Shown here: in pieces, positions 1 through 8,529 of the stretch
Position numbering within the stretch: position 1 is the stretch's first letter
Layout: every line of letters starts with the position of its first letter
NCBI RefSeq assembly: GCF_003355455.1
Contig: NZ_CP031357.1
Coordinates: 226,501-290,500 of the forward strand
DNA: 64,000 nt
From: Erythrobacter aureus
GTDB taxonomy: Bacteria; Pseudomonadota; Alphaproteobacteria; Sphingomonadales; Sphingomonadaceae
Reading direction: 5' to 3'
Notes under the pieces: generated by a model
Seen by the model: only the letters and a program-made list of their open reading frames with translations
Told to the model about the DNA's origin: nothing
Databases searched by the model: none
Position numbers and translations under genes: made by a program

Positions 1-1048
1 CGTCGCAGCCATCCGTGTCGCAGGCGATCGCCCAGAGCGCGTCGTCCGGGGCGGCCGCGCGCATCAGTTCCAGCGCGAATTCGTGATTGGGTCCGCCACG
101 TCCTTGCCCGCGCACTTCGCAGGTCAGTTCGCCGCCCGACAGCAGGACACTGCCCAAAGCCGCCTCGCGCCACATGGCGAGATGCCGCCGGGCCGCCTCG
201 GCCGGACTGCCTTCGATGTCGTCGCCCAGCAGGATCGGTGTGAGGCCCAATCTCCTCGCCTCGCCAGCCGCTGACTCCAGGGCTGTGCGCGGGCTGGCAA
301 CGATATGCACCTCATCGTCCTGCCGCGACGGTATCGTCGACGGCCCGGACGGCTGACTGGCAAGAAGTTCGTGCAAAAGGGGGCTCACCGCAACGCGGTA
401 TGGCGCCATTTCGTCGAGCAGGGAGCCGGTATCGGCTGGCGGCACGATGGTCGGCCCTGAGGCGATCAGCGCCGGATCGTCGCCCACGACATCGGAAATC
501 GCGAGCGTGACGCAACGCGCGGCCCCGATCGCCTGCCTGAGACCGCCTCCCTTGATCTGCGACAATCTGCGCCGCATGCGGTTGAGCAGGTCGATCGGTG
601 CGCCGGCCCGCATGAGTTGCCCGACCAGCGCCTGTTTCTCCGCCAGGCCGACACCCTCGACCGGCAGCGACATCAGGGCCGAGCCCCCGCCGGATATCAG
701 CGCCAGGACCAGATCGTCACGCGTCAGACCTTTCACCGCCGCCAGCATGGACTTGGCAGCGACTATGCTCGCTTCATCTGCAATGGGGTGCGCGGCCTCT
801 AGCACTTGGATCGCGTCGCATGGGACCGCCGCGCCATAGCGTGTGACGACGACACCCTCGACTGGTGCAGGAAAGAAATTCTCCACCGCCCGGGCCATGG
901 CCGCAGCGGCCTTGCCCGCCCCCACCACCACCGTCCGCCCCTTGGGTAGGTCGGGAAGGAAGGATGAAACACACCTGTCCGGCTGGGCGCTCGCGACGGC
1001 GCTGTCGAGCAGGTGGCGGAGGATCGAGCGGGGGGCGATGCCTGTCAC
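1..1048 (-). CDS. Glycerate 2-kinase (MOFRL/TtuD family), C-terminus outside window
   Basis: Reading down from a GTG at 1048, the frame is open for 349 codons to the window edge, so the C-terminal part is missing. The translation shows the family hallmarks: a glycine-rich VVGAGKAAAAMA segment near residue 40, ISGGGSALMSLP near 115, an IKGGGL stretch near 165, and GELTCEVRGQGRGGPN with NHEFAL near 320. These are typical of the GckA/TtuD (MOFRL) kinases that convert D-glycerate to 2-phosphoglycerate; older databases often call them hydroxypyruvate reductase. The GTG start overlaps the stop of the upstream dehydrogenase by 4 bp (GTGA), which fixes the start and implies translational coupling. 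The reductase makes D-glycerate and this enzyme would feed it into lower glycolysis. The family call is firm; the exact substrate is inferred. Confidence 0.85.
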   Translation of the reverse strand, partial: MTGIAPRSILRHLLDSAVASAQPDRCVSSFLPDLPKGRTVVVGAGKAAAAMARAVENFFPAPVEGVVVTRYGAAVPCDAIQVLEAAHPIADEASIVAAKSMLAAVKGLTRDDLVLALISGGGSALMSLPVEGVGLAEKQALVGQLMRAGAPIDLLNRMRRRLSQIKGGGLRQAIGAARCVTLAISDVVGDDPALIASGPTIVPPADTGSLLDEMAPYRVAVSPLLHELLASQPSGPSTIPSRQDDEVHIVASPRTALESAAGEARRLGLTPILLGDDIEGSPAEAARRHLAMWREAALGSVLLSGGELTCEVRGQGRGGPNHEFALELMRAAAPDDALWAIACDTDGCD

Positions 1049-2028
1049 AAGACGACGTCGCGCGGCGTTTCGCCATGCAGCCATGCCGACACATTCTCGA
1101 CCACGCGCAGCCCCATGGCAGTGCGGGTTTCAAGCGTGGCGCTGCCGAGATGGGGAAGCAGCACCACGTCTTCGCGTTGCGACAGCGCCGGCGGAATGTC
1201 CGGCTCGTTTTCAAAAACGTCGAGCCCCGCCCCCGCCAGCCTGCCGCCATCGAGTGCCGCGACCAGCGCCGCCGTATCCACGACCTCTCCCCGCGCGGTA
1301 TTGATCAGGATCGCCCCGGCTTTCATGTCTGCAAGGCGGTCCGCGTTCAGGAAATGCCGGGTCGTTTCTCCACCCGGAATGTGGAGCGATACGAAATCGC
1401 TTTGGGCCAGAACGGCCTCCAGCGGCAGTTGCCTGGCTGCGACGCTCTCCAGCTTCGCGTCATCAACGGGCGAACGATTGCCGACAAGCACCTCCATCCC
1501 GAAACCGTGATGCGCCATCCGGGCCACGGCCTGGGCGATACGACCGAAACCCACGAGCCCCAATGTCTTGCCCGACACACCGCGCCCTAGCATGTGCATC
1601 GGCCGCCATCCCTGCCACTCGCCGGACCGCAGTTCGCGCTCGCCCTCACCGGCACGTCGGGCCGTCGCCAGCATCAGCATGATCGCTACCTCGGCCGTGG
1701 CATCGGTCAGGATATCGGGCGTGTTGGCAAGCACGGCGCCTGCCGCGCGAAGCGCCTCGCGATCGATATGGCTGACCCCGGCACCGTAATTGGCAACCAG
1801 CTTACCCGACAGGTCGAGCCCGCTTATCACCGTCGCGTCGATGGTATCGGACACGGTCGGACAGAAAATGTCGCACTCCGCCAGACCGGCACGCAGGCGA
1901 CCTTGATCGAGAGGGGTGTCGTTTTCCTCGCGGATCACCGTGCCAAGGCGATCCAGCGCCTGCTCGGCGGCGTGTGGCCATCTGCGGGTCTGGAATATCA
2001 GCGGCGGTTGCGTCTTTGGGCCTGTCAT
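1045..2028 (-). CDS. D-2-hydroxyacid dehydrogenase, glyoxylate/hydroxypyruvate reductase type
   Basis: 327 residues, the usual length for the GhrB-type NAD(P)-dependent 2-hydroxyacid dehydrogenases. The Rossmann motif is LVGFGRIAQA near residue 155. The catalytic triad is visible as Arg in NTARGE (about 240), Glu in DVFENEP (about 269) and His in LPHLGSAT (about 293). The likely reaction is reduction of hydroxypyruvate or glyoxylate to D-glycerate or glycolate. A GTG sits one codon upstream of the chosen ATG, so the start could be 2031. It is coupled by a 4-bp overlap to the glycerate kinase and lies 64 bp behind the IclR gene on the same strand, so all three may be one unit. 2-Ketogluconate reductase is an alternative substrate assignment. 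Confidence 0.88.
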   Translation of the reverse strand: MTGPKTQPPLIFQTRRWPHAAEQALDRLGTVIREENDTPLDQGRLRAGLAECDIFCPTVSDTIDATVISGLDLSGKLVANYGAGVSHIDREALRAAGAVLANTPDILTDATAEVAIMLMLATARRAGEGERELRSGEWQGWRPMHMLGRGVSGKTLGLVGFGRIAQAVARMAHHGFGMEVLVGNRSPVDDAKLESVAARQLPLEAVLAQSDFVSLHIPGGETTRHFLNADRLADMKAGAILINTARGEVVDTAALVAALDGGRLAGAGLDVFENEPDIPPALSQREDVVLLPHLGSATLETRTAMGLRVVENVSAWLHGETPRDVVL

Positions 2029-2069
2029 CACGTCATAGTGCCAGACACACGGCCATCACGTCCAGACAG

Positions 2070-2083
2070 TTTTATATGTAAAA
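2070..2083. promoter_or_regulatory. AT-rich inverted repeat upstream of the reductase, candidate operator
   Basis: TTTTA-TATG-TAAAA is a perfect 5-bp inverted repeat in a short AT-rich spacer between iclR and the reductase gene. Its left ten bases, TTTTATATGT, recur at 3012-3021 in the promoter of the fucose operon. A binding site for the neighbouring IclR protein is an inference. Confidence 0.35.
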
Positions 2084-2092
2084 TGTGTTTTC

Positions 2093-2911
2093 TTATTTAG
2101 AATCCACCCGACCCAGAAGCGAGGATATCTCTGCGGCAGCCCTGACCAGATTATCCTTCACCATACCGATATGGCCTTCGTTGTCCTTGTCGATGCGATG
2201 GAGAAAGGGAATGACCAGCGAGGCAGCGATCGAGCCGTCGTGGTCGGTAATGGGCGTTCCGATGTCGACGATGCCCTCGACCTGCTCGCTCGGCATTTCG
2301 AGGTAGGACTGCGCGCGCAACGCCGCAGCGACATCGTCCACCTGTGCGGCGGCGGACGTATCTTCACCGAGATCCTTGATACTTTCGATCAACGCCTCGC
2401 GCGTAAAGTCATCGGCTAGCGCGAAGAATATCCGCCCGGAACATGAGGCGAGAAGCGGGGATTCCGCGCCGATCCGCATGGCAAAGCTTCGATCCTTGAA
2501 ACTGTCCTGGCGGGCCACGACGACGACCCGCGCACCGGACAATATGGTAAGGTGGCATGACTGGCCGGTTTGCAATGCCAACCGCCGCATCGGTCCCGTC
2601 GCCGCACCGGTCAGCCGGTTGATGGGGAGGTGCCAATGAGCGAGCTGGAACAGCCGCATGGTCAGCCGGTACCGTTCGCTATCCTCGGCAGTGGCGACAT
2701 AGCCACGCTGCTCGAGCACGGCGAGCATGCGGAAGATCTCGCCAACCGAACGCCCCAACCGCTCGGCAATCTCCTTCAGATTGATCGGCTCCGGCTCCCG
2801 CGCCAGCAGTTCCAGCATGTCCAAGCCCTTTTCCAGGGCCGGAGCGGAATACTGTTTGCGTCGCGTCGCCTTCTTCGGATCTTTGATCTCGGAGGAGTTA
2901 TCTTGCGGCAT
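2093..2911 (-). CDS. IclR-family transcriptional regulator of the fucose locus
   Basis: 272 residues. An N-terminal winged helix-turn-helix (about 25-85; LKEIAERLGRSVGEIFRMLAVLEQRGYV) is followed by an IclR effector domain (GQSCHLTIL, ARVVVVARQD, PLLASCSGR, GIVDIGTPITDHDGSIAASLVIP). The start at 2911 is preceded by AAGGGA seven bases upstream; the frame runs on upstream without a supported start. It is divergent from the L-fucose operon, with 129 bp between the starts. In Campylobacter jejuni the comparable fucose locus also carries an IclR-type regulator. By family precedent it would respond to a pathway intermediate and control both the operon and possibly the reductase/kinase pair behind it. 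The effector is unknown. Confidence 0.88.
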   Translation of the reverse strand: MPQDNSSEIKDPKKATRRKQYSAPALEKGLDMLELLAREPEPINLKEIAERLGRSVGEIFRMLAVLEQRGYVATAEDSERYRLTMRLFQLAHWHLPINRLTGAATGPMRRLALQTGQSCHLTILSGARVVVVARQDSFKDRSFAMRIGAESPLLASCSGRIFFALADDFTREALIESIKDLGEDTSAAAQVDDVAAALRAQSYLEMPSEQVEGIVDIGTPITDHDGSIAASLVIPFLHRIDKDNEGHIGMVKDNLVRAAAEISSLLGRVDSK

Positions 2912-2992
2912 GCAATCCCTTTTCACTCGTGAAAGGGCGACATTTCGGCAATCGATGCACAATGTCCAGTGCAATATCGGAGACACTCGCTA

Positions 2993-3020
2993 TTGCATAT
3001 ATACAAAATACTTTTATATG
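2993..3020 (+). promoter_or_regulatory. Probable promoter of the L-fucose operon
   Basis: TTGCAT (2993-2998), a 16-bp spacer and TATATG (3015-3020) look like -35 and -10 elements. They are followed by AAGGAG (3030-3035), five bases before the ATG at 3041. The -10 overlaps TTTTATATGT, shared with the other AT-rich site at 2070, so a regulator bound there would cover the core promoter. Confidence 0.5.
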
Positions 3021-3040
3021 TGATTACGTAAGGAGACGAG

Positions 3041-4057
3041 ATGCCCGAATCCCTGGTTTCTGGATTGCCCCAACTGGGCCTGGGCTGCGCGTCGCTGGGC
3101 AACCTCTATCGCGCCATCGACCGCGATCAGGCCTTCGCCACAGTCGACGCCGCGTGGGATGGCGGGATGCGCTATTACGACACCGCACCCTATTATGGGC
3201 TGGGCCTGTCCGAGCGGCGCCTGGGCGATGCGCTGCGCCACAGGCCTCGCGAAGACTTTGTCGTCTCGACCAAGGTCGGGCGCCTGCTCGATCCCGATAC
3301 CGCAACCGACCTGCCCGAAGAACGGCACGGCTTTGTGACGCCGATGCCATTCAAGGTGCGGTACGATTACAGCTATGACGGCGTGATGCGTTCCTATGAG
3401 GCGAGTTTGCAGCGCCTTGGCCTGGCCCGCATCGACATCCTGTTGGTGCATGACATCGGGCGACTGACCCATGGCGATGACCACCAGCGCCATTTCGCCG
3501 ACCTTGCCAAAGGCGGATACCGCGCCCTTGACGAATTGCGCGCATCGGGGGCGATATCCGCCATCGGGCTCGGCGTGAACGAATGGGAAGTCTGTGCCGA
3601 GGCGATGGAGATCGGGCAGTGGGACTGCTTCCTGCTCGCCGGGCGCTACACTTTGCTGGAACAGGAGCCGCTTCACGGTTTTCTGCCGCGGTGCGAGCGT
3701 CATGGCGCGAAGATCATTCTCGGCGGCGCTTACAACAGCGGCATCCTCGCAACCGGCACGCGAAAAGGCGGCGAGGTCCATTACAACTACGCGCCGGCGC
3801 CCGCGGACATCGTAGAGCGGGTGGCCAGGATCGAAGCGGTCTGCGATTCGCACGGAGTGACGCTGGCGGCGGCCGCACTGCAATTTCCGCTCGCCCATCC
3901 GGTCGTGCAATGCGTCATTCCAGGCATGGGCGAGGCACGCCGCGTCCATCAGACGCAGCAGTTGTTCGCGCAGGCGATACCCGCCGGATTCTGGTCGGAT
4001 CTGGTCGCTCAAGGCTTGCTCGATCCGGTCGCTCCGGTTCCGCAGGCGGGGCACTGA
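3041..4057 (+). CDS. Aldo/keto reductase, L-fucose (D-threo-aldose) 1-dehydrogenase
   Basis: 338 residues of the aldo/keto reductase superfamily, in the branch of NAD(P)-dependent D-threo-aldose 1-dehydrogenases. Diagnostic stretches are the N-terminal LGLGCASLGNLY, YYDTAPYYGLGLSERRLG (about 46-63, carrying the catalytic Asp and Tyr), STKVGRLL with the catalytic Lys, and RIDILLVHDIG with the His. It would oxidise L-fucose to L-fuconolactone, the first cytoplasmic step. A strong ribosome site AAGGAG precedes the ATG. The fuconolactonase starts 3 bp after its stop. Other C5/C6 aldoses of the same configuration, such as D-arabinose or L-galactose, may also be substrates. The context makes fucose the best assignment. 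Confidence 0.85.
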   Translation: MPESLVSGLPQLGLGCASLGNLYRAIDRDQAFATVDAAWDGGMRYYDTAPYYGLGLSERRLGDALRHRPREDFVVSTKVGRLLDPDTATDLPEERHGFVTPMPFKVRYDYSYDGVMRSYEASLQRLGLARIDILLVHDIGRLTHGDDHQRHFADLAKGGYRALDELRASGAISAIGLGVNEWEVCAEAMEIGQWDCFLLAGRYTLLEQEPLHGFLPRCERHGAKIILGGAYNSGILATGTRKGGEVHYNYAPAPADIVERVARIEAVCDSHGVTLAAAALQFPLAHPVVQCVIPGMGEARRVHQTQQLFAQAIPAGFWSDLVAQGLLDPVAPVPQAGH

Positions 4058-4060
4058 TCG

Positions 4061-4888
4061 ATGCCGCTCGATACCCACCAGCATTTCTGGGCGCTTGCCA
4101 ATCCCTTCACCGACTGGCCGACACAGGATCTGACCGCGATCCACCGGGATTTCGGCCCGGACGATCTGCGACCGCTGCTCGATCGCAGCGGCATAGATGA
4201 AACGATACTGGTGCAGGCCGCGCCGAGCATCGCGGAAACCGAATACTGCCTCGCCATCGCGACCGATTGCGACTTCGTCAAAGGCGTCGTCGGCTGGGTT
4301 GACTTCGAAGCGGAAGACGCGGTGGCGCAGATCGACCGGCTGGCCCGATCGCCCCTGCTCAAGGGATTGCGCCCGATGGTTCAGGCCATCGAGGAACCGG
4401 GCTGGCTGCTACGCGATGAATTCGAAGCGGTCTTCGTGGCGATGATCCGACACGGCCTCCGTTTCGACGCACTCGTTCTGGCGCATCAGATACCCGCGCT
4501 TGCCGTGCTTGCCTCGCGCTACCCCGACCTGAGCATCGTGCTCGATCATGGCGGCAAACCGCCTATCGCAGGCGGAGAATCCAAAGAGTGGGAAGCCACT
4601 ATTTCCGCCCTCGCCAGAAACGCGAACGTGCATTGCAAGCTGTCCGGACTGTGGACCGAGGCAGGCACGGATATCTCGATCGATGCCATCCGCCCCTGGG
4701 TCCGGCACTTGCTCGACCGCTTCGGGCCGACGCGCCTCATGTGGGGCAGCGACTGGCCGGTGCTCGAACTTGCCGGAAGCTATGGCGGCTGGCTCGCGCA
4801 ATGCGAGACGTTGTTGGAACATCTCGACGACTTGGAACGCGCCGCGATCTTCGGCGGCAATGGAAGGCAATTTTATGGCATTGATTGA
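4061..4888 (+). CDS. Amidohydrolase-2 family L-fuconolactonase
   Basis: 275 residues. The N-terminal DTHQHFW (metal-binding HxH), the internal VLDHGGKPP and the C-terminal LMWGSDWPVLEL with its catalytic Asp are the marks of the amidohydrolase-2 lactonases acting on L-fucono-, L-rhamnono- and related lactones. It would open L-fuconolactone to L-fuconate, between the dehydrogenase before it and the dehydratase after it. The last 14 bases overlap the next gene, in keeping with a tight operon. Confidence 0.85.
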   Translation: MPLDTHQHFWALANPFTDWPTQDLTAIHRDFGPDDLRPLLDRSGIDETILVQAAPSIAETEYCLAIATDCDFVKGVVGWVDFEAEDAVAQIDRLARSPLLKGLRPMVQAIEEPGWLLRDEFEAVFVAMIRHGLRFDALVLAHQIPALAVLASRYPDLSIVLDHGGKPPIAGGESKEWEATISALARNANVHCKLSGLWTEAGTDISIDAIRPWVRHLLDRFGPTRLMWGSDWPVLELAGSYGGWLAQCETLLEHLDDLERAAIFGGNGRQFYGID

Positions 4889-5216
4889 ACCCGCAGCCCG
4901 ACCGGGCGAGGTCGGGCAATTCGTGCTGCTGCACGCGGATGACAATATTCTAGTCTGCGCCCGCTCGGCAGTCGCAGGCACGGCAGTTGAGATCGACGGC
5001 GAAACATACACACTTTCGATGGATATCGAGCTCGGGCACAAGATTGCCCGACGCGCTCTGACAGCCGGTGACAAGGTGCTGCGCTACGGCATCGCCATCG
5101 GCTCCATGACCGCACCGGCCGCACCTGGCGAACATGTGCATAGCCACAATCTGAAGAGCGATTACATTCCCGCCCATGGCCGCGACGCCGTGCGCATTCG
5201 GGAGATTCGCTCGTGA
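4875..5216 (+). CDS. UxaA-type dehydratase, small (SAF-domain) subunit
   Basis: 113 residues corresponding to the N-terminal SAF domain of altronate dehydratase UxaA (VLLHADDNILVCARS at about 15-29, ELGHKIARRAL, YGIAIGSMTAPAAPGEHVHSHNL). The start ATG lies inside the end of the lactonase gene; the end overlaps the large subunit by 4 bp (GTGA). UxaA enzymes need both parts, here on separate chains, as in the C. jejuni fucose locus. With the next gene it would dehydrate L-fuconate to 2-keto-3-deoxy-L-fuconate. Confidence 0.85.
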   Translation: MALIEPAARPGEVGQFVLLHADDNILVCARSAVAGTAVEIDGETYTLSMDIELGHKIARRALTAGDKVLRYGIAIGSMTAPAAPGEHVHSHNLKSDYIPAHGRDAVRIREIRS

Positions 5217-6442
5217 ACGCATCGCCCCAATTCCAGGGCTATCTGCGCGCCGATGGCCGGTTGGGCATTCGCAACAATGTCCTGGTCATCTATCTGGTCG
5301 AATGCGCGCATCACGTTGCGCGCGCCATCGTCACCGGGGCTGGCGACGGTTCCGTCCAGCTGGCCGGGTTCCCCGGCTGCTACCCCAACGGCTATGCCTT
5401 TCGGATGATGAAACAGCTTGCCACCCATCCCAATGTGGGCGGTGCGCTGATCGTCTCTCTGGGTTGCGAGGGCTTCGACCGCAGCGGACTTGCCGAAGCC
5501 ATCGCCGCCAGCGGACGCCCCGTCGATACCCTGGTCATCCAGGAGACCGGCGGGACACGCTCGACGATCGCCGCCGGATTGGAGGCGGTCGCTCGGATCC
5601 GGGCAGAGGCCGATACGACCCTGTGCGCACCGATGACCATCGCCGATCTGGTCGTCGGCACGATCTGCGGCGGCTCCGATGGGACCAGCGGGATCACCGC
5701 GAACCCTGCGGTCGGACGCTGTTTCGACCGGCTGATTTCCGAACGGGCAACCTGCATCTTCGAAGAAACGGGAGAACTGATCGGCTGCGAGCAGGTAATG
5801 GCCGAACGGGCAATTACGCCCGAACTGGGTACCGAGATCGAAGCGGCGGTCGCCAAGGCGGAGCGCTATTATTCCACGCTCGGTTACGGCAGCTTCGCCC
5901 CCGGCAACGCCGATGGCGGCCTGACCACGCAGGAAGAGAAATCGCTTGGGGCCTATTCCAAATCCGGCGCGTCATCCATTTCGGGGCTGATCAAACCCGG
6001 CGATATCCCGCCCGCACCGGGCCTCTATCTGATGGACGTGGTGCCCGATGGCGAAGTGCGCTTCGGTTTCCCGAATATTTCCGACAATGCCGAGATCGTC
6101 GAACTGATCGCATCGGGCTGCCACCTGATCCTGTTCACCACAGGGCGCGGCTCGGTTGTCGGATCGGCCATCTCACCGGTCATCAAGATCTGCGCCAATC
6201 CCGACACCTATGCGCGGCTCAGCGAGGATATGGACGTCAATGCGGGCGCGATCCTGACCGGTCAGGCGACACTCGACGAAGTCGGCGAGGAAATCTTCCA
6301 GCGGGTTCTGGCCGTCGCGGCCGGCGAGCAGAGCCTGTCCGAAGAGCTTGGCCATCAGGAATTCATTCTCACTTACAAAAGTTTCGAGGCGAGCGGGCCT
6401 GCATGCCTGCCACAATTCGCACGAGCAGGAGCATCGTCATGA
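5213..6442 (+). CDS. UxaA-type dehydratase, large (catalytic) subunit
   Basis: 409 residues matching the C-terminal catalytic part of UxaA/GarD-type dehydratases. It starts with GYLRADGRLGIRNNVLV and includes FPGCYPNG (about 45), LGCEGFD (about 85), QETGGT, ICGGSDGTSG, TTGRGSVVGSAISPVIKICANP and DVNAGAIL. The conserved cysteines in those motifs are usual iron or iron-sulfur ligands in the family. It starts at a GTG coupled to the small subunit and overlaps the SDR start by 4 bp (ATGA). The substrate assignment (L-fuconate) rests on operon context; galactarate or altronate enzymes look similar. Confidence 0.85.
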   Translation: MNASPQFQGYLRADGRLGIRNNVLVIYLVECAHHVARAIVTGAGDGSVQLAGFPGCYPNGYAFRMMKQLATHPNVGGALIVSLGCEGFDRSGLAEAIAASGRPVDTLVIQETGGTRSTIAAGLEAVARIRAEADTTLCAPMTIADLVVGTICGGSDGTSGITANPAVGRCFDRLISERATCIFEETGELIGCEQVMAERAITPELGTEIEAAVAKAERYYSTLGYGSFAPGNADGGLTTQEEKSLGAYSKSGASSISGLIKPGDIPPAPGLYLMDVVPDGEVRFGFPNISDNAEIVELIASGCHLILFTTGRGSVVGSAISPVIKICANPDTYARLSEDMDVNAGAILTGQATLDEVGEEIFQRVLAVAAGEQSLSEELGHQEFILTYKSFEASGPACLPQFARAGASS

Positions 6443-7176
6443 CCAGGGTTTTCGATCTCACCGGCAAACGCGCGCTTGTGACCGCCGCAGGTCAGGGCAT
6501 CGGCCGCGCCAGCGCTGAGGCTTTCCGCGATGCCGGTGCCGAAGTGGTGGCAACCGATATCGATGCCGGTCTGCTGACGGGCCTTGCGGGTTGCACCACC
6601 CGGCGGCTCGACGTCACCGATAGCGATGCGGTGGCGGCACTGGCACAGGACGACGCGTTCGACATCGTCTTCAATTGCGCGGGCTATGTCCACAGCGGCA
6701 CCATTCTCGATTGCGATGAGAAGGACTGGGATTTCTCCTTCGATCTCAATGTAACCGCGATGTACCGCATCGTCCGCACGCTCTTGCCAGGTATGATCGC
6801 CAAGGGGGGCGGATCGATCATCAACATGTCGTCGGTCGCCAGCTCGATCCTCGGCGTTCCCGGTCGCTTTGTTTACGGCGCCAGCAAGGCGGCCGTGATC
6901 GGCCTGACGAAATCGGTGGCCGCCGACTTCGTGGGACAGGGCATTCGCTGCAATGCGATCTGCCCCGGCACGGTGCATTCGCCATCGCTCGAACAGCGGC
7001 TGAAGGACACGGGCGATTTCGACAAGGCGATGGCCGAATTTACCGCGCGCCAACCCATGGGCCGGATCGGCGACCCCCAGGAAATAGCTGCACTGGCGCT
7101 CTACCTCGCCAGCGACGCGTCGGGTTTCACCACCGGCCAGACTCATATCGTCGATGGCGGATGGTCGAATAGCTGA
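6439..7176 (+). CDS. SDR oxidoreductase, 2-keto-3-deoxy-L-fuconate 4-dehydrogenase
   Basis: 245-residue classical short-chain dehydrogenase. It has a TAAGQGIGRA nucleotide-binding motif near residue 15, NCAG near 76, a catalytic Ser in NMSSVASS, a YGASK Tyr/Lys pair near 150 and a C-terminal IVDGGW. Position between the fuconate dehydratase and the fucose permease indicates oxidation of 2-keto-3-deoxy-L-fuconate at C4 to the 2,4-diketo acid. The ATG overlaps the large dehydratase stop. The same frame is open far upstream, but the internal ATG at 6439 is the coupled start and gives the normal SDR length. Confidence 0.87.
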   Translation: MTRVFDLTGKRALVTAAGQGIGRASAEAFRDAGAEVVATDIDAGLLTGLAGCTTRRLDVTDSDAVAALAQDDAFDIVFNCAGYVHSGTILDCDEKDWDFSFDLNVTAMYRIVRTLLPGMIAKGGGSIINMSSVASSILGVPGRFVYGASKAAVIGLTKSVAADFVGQGIRCNAICPGTVHSPSLEQRLKDTGDFDKAMAEFTARQPMGRIGDPQEIAALALYLASDASGFTTGQTHIVDGGWSNS

Positions 7177-7209
7177 ACGGATCGGCGAACAATAAGGGAG
7201 GGATTATAT

Positions 7210-8529
7210 ATGGCACTGGCACCGCAGAATGTCGGTCATACCACGAGCAAGGCGGGCGAGGCAGGGCTGGTCGCCCGGCCCTATCTGCTGGCCTTCGCAT
7301 TAGTCACCAGCCTGTTTTTCATGTGGGCCATCGCCAACAATTTCAACGACATCCTCATCAAGCAGTTTCAAAAGGCGCTGGACCTTACCCGCATGCAATC
7401 GGGGTTGGTCCAGACGGCATTCTATTTCGGCTATTTCACGATCGCCCTGCCCGCGGGCTGGGTGATGACCAAAGTGGGGTACAAGAACGGCATCCTCATC
7501 GGCCTGGCGCTCTATGCTACAGGCGCCGCGCTGTTCTATCCGGCGGCGGAAGTGCGCCAGTTCGGCTTCTTCCTGCTGGCGCTCTATGTCATCGCGGCGG
7601 GCCTCGCATTTCTCGAAACCGCAGCCAACCCGTTCATCACTGCGATGGGGCCGAAGGAGACTGCGGCGCAACGCCTCAACCTCGCGCAGAGCTTCAATGG
7701 CCTCGGCGGTTTCGTCGCTCCGTTCCTGGGGGGAGCGCTGATCTTTTCGGGCGTCGAACACAGCCAGCAGGAACTCACGGCGATGAGCCCGGCGGCGCTC
7801 GATGCCTATCTCGCCAGCGAAGCGCAGGCCGTGCAATTGCCGTATCTTGGGCTGGCGGCAGTCGTTCTCGCTCTGGCAGCGCTGATCTTCTTTGCGCGTT
7901 TTCCCACTATTCCCGAAGACGGCCAGGCAGCACAGCAAACCGATGGCCCCGACCGTTCGATCTGGTCCTTCCGCCACCTGCGCTGGGCCGTCGTGGCCCA
8001 GTTCTTCTACGTCGGCGCACAGGTGGGCATCTGGAGCTACTTCATCAACTTCGCGCAGGATGCCGTCGGCGTCGGCGAAAAGACGGCGGCCAACTATCTC
8101 GGTTTCAGCCTGATGGGCTTCATGATCGGACGCTTCGCCGGCACGGCTCTGATGCGTTTCGTGTCGCCGGAGCGGCTGCTAGTGATCTATGGGTTGATTG
8201 CAGCCGCGCTATGCGCCGTGGCCATAGCGACCACCGGATGGACCTCGGTCATCGCTCTGGGGCTGACCAGCTTCTTCATGTCGATCATGTTCCCCACCAT
8301 CTTTGCGCTGGGGATCGAGGATCTGGGCGATAAGACCAAGCTTGGCTCCTCTCTCATCATCATGGCGATCATCGGCGGCGCGCTGTTTCCGCCGCTCATC
8401 GGATGGACCGCCGATCAGGCGGGAAGCATCCATACGGGCATGGCTGTCACACTGGTAAGCTTCCTCATCATTGTGGCTTTCGGAATGGCGATGGGACGCC
8501 GACGGGCCGACGGGGTGGCACGCGGATGA
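7210..8529 (+). CDS. fucP: FucP-type L-fucose:proton symporter (MFS)
   Basis: 439-residue inner-membrane major facilitator of the FucP family with about 12 hydrophobic segments. Family signatures include FALVTSLFFMWAIANNFND (TM1 with the FMWA motif), QTAFYFGYF (TM2), FLETAANPF (TM4), the FNGLGG loop, and GMADN-like features replaced by SIMFPTIFALGIEDLG in the C-terminal half. It would import L-fucose with protons. A GGGAGG ribosome site precedes the ATG and 33 bp separate it from the SDR gene. The stop overlaps the mutarotase start (ATGA). Confidence 0.92.
   Translation: MALAPQNVGHTTSKAGEAGLVARPYLLAFALVTSLFFMWAIANNFNDILIKQFQKALDLTRMQSGLVQTAFYFGYFTIALPAGWVMTKVGYKNGILIGLALYATGAALFYPAAEVRQFGFFLLALYVIAAGLAFLETAANPFITAMGPKETAAQRLNLAQSFNGLGGFVAPFLGGALIFSGVEHSQQELTAMSPAALDAYLASEAQAVQLPYLGLAAVVLALAALIFFARFPTIPEDGQAAQQTDGPDRSIWSFRHLRWAVVAQFFYVGAQVGIWSYFINFAQDAVGVGEKTAANYLGFSLMGFMIGRFAGTALMRFVSPERLLVIYGLIAAALCAVAIATTGWTSVIALGLTSFFMSIMFPTIFALGIEDLGDKTKLGSSLIIMAIIGGALFPPLIGWTADQAGSIHTGMAVTLVSFLIIVAFGMAMGRRRADGVARG

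Noticed and set aside
5176..6438. Long upstream extension of the SDR frame
   Set aside because: Arg-rich sequence fully inside the large dehydratase gene; the SDR begins at the coupled ATG 6439.
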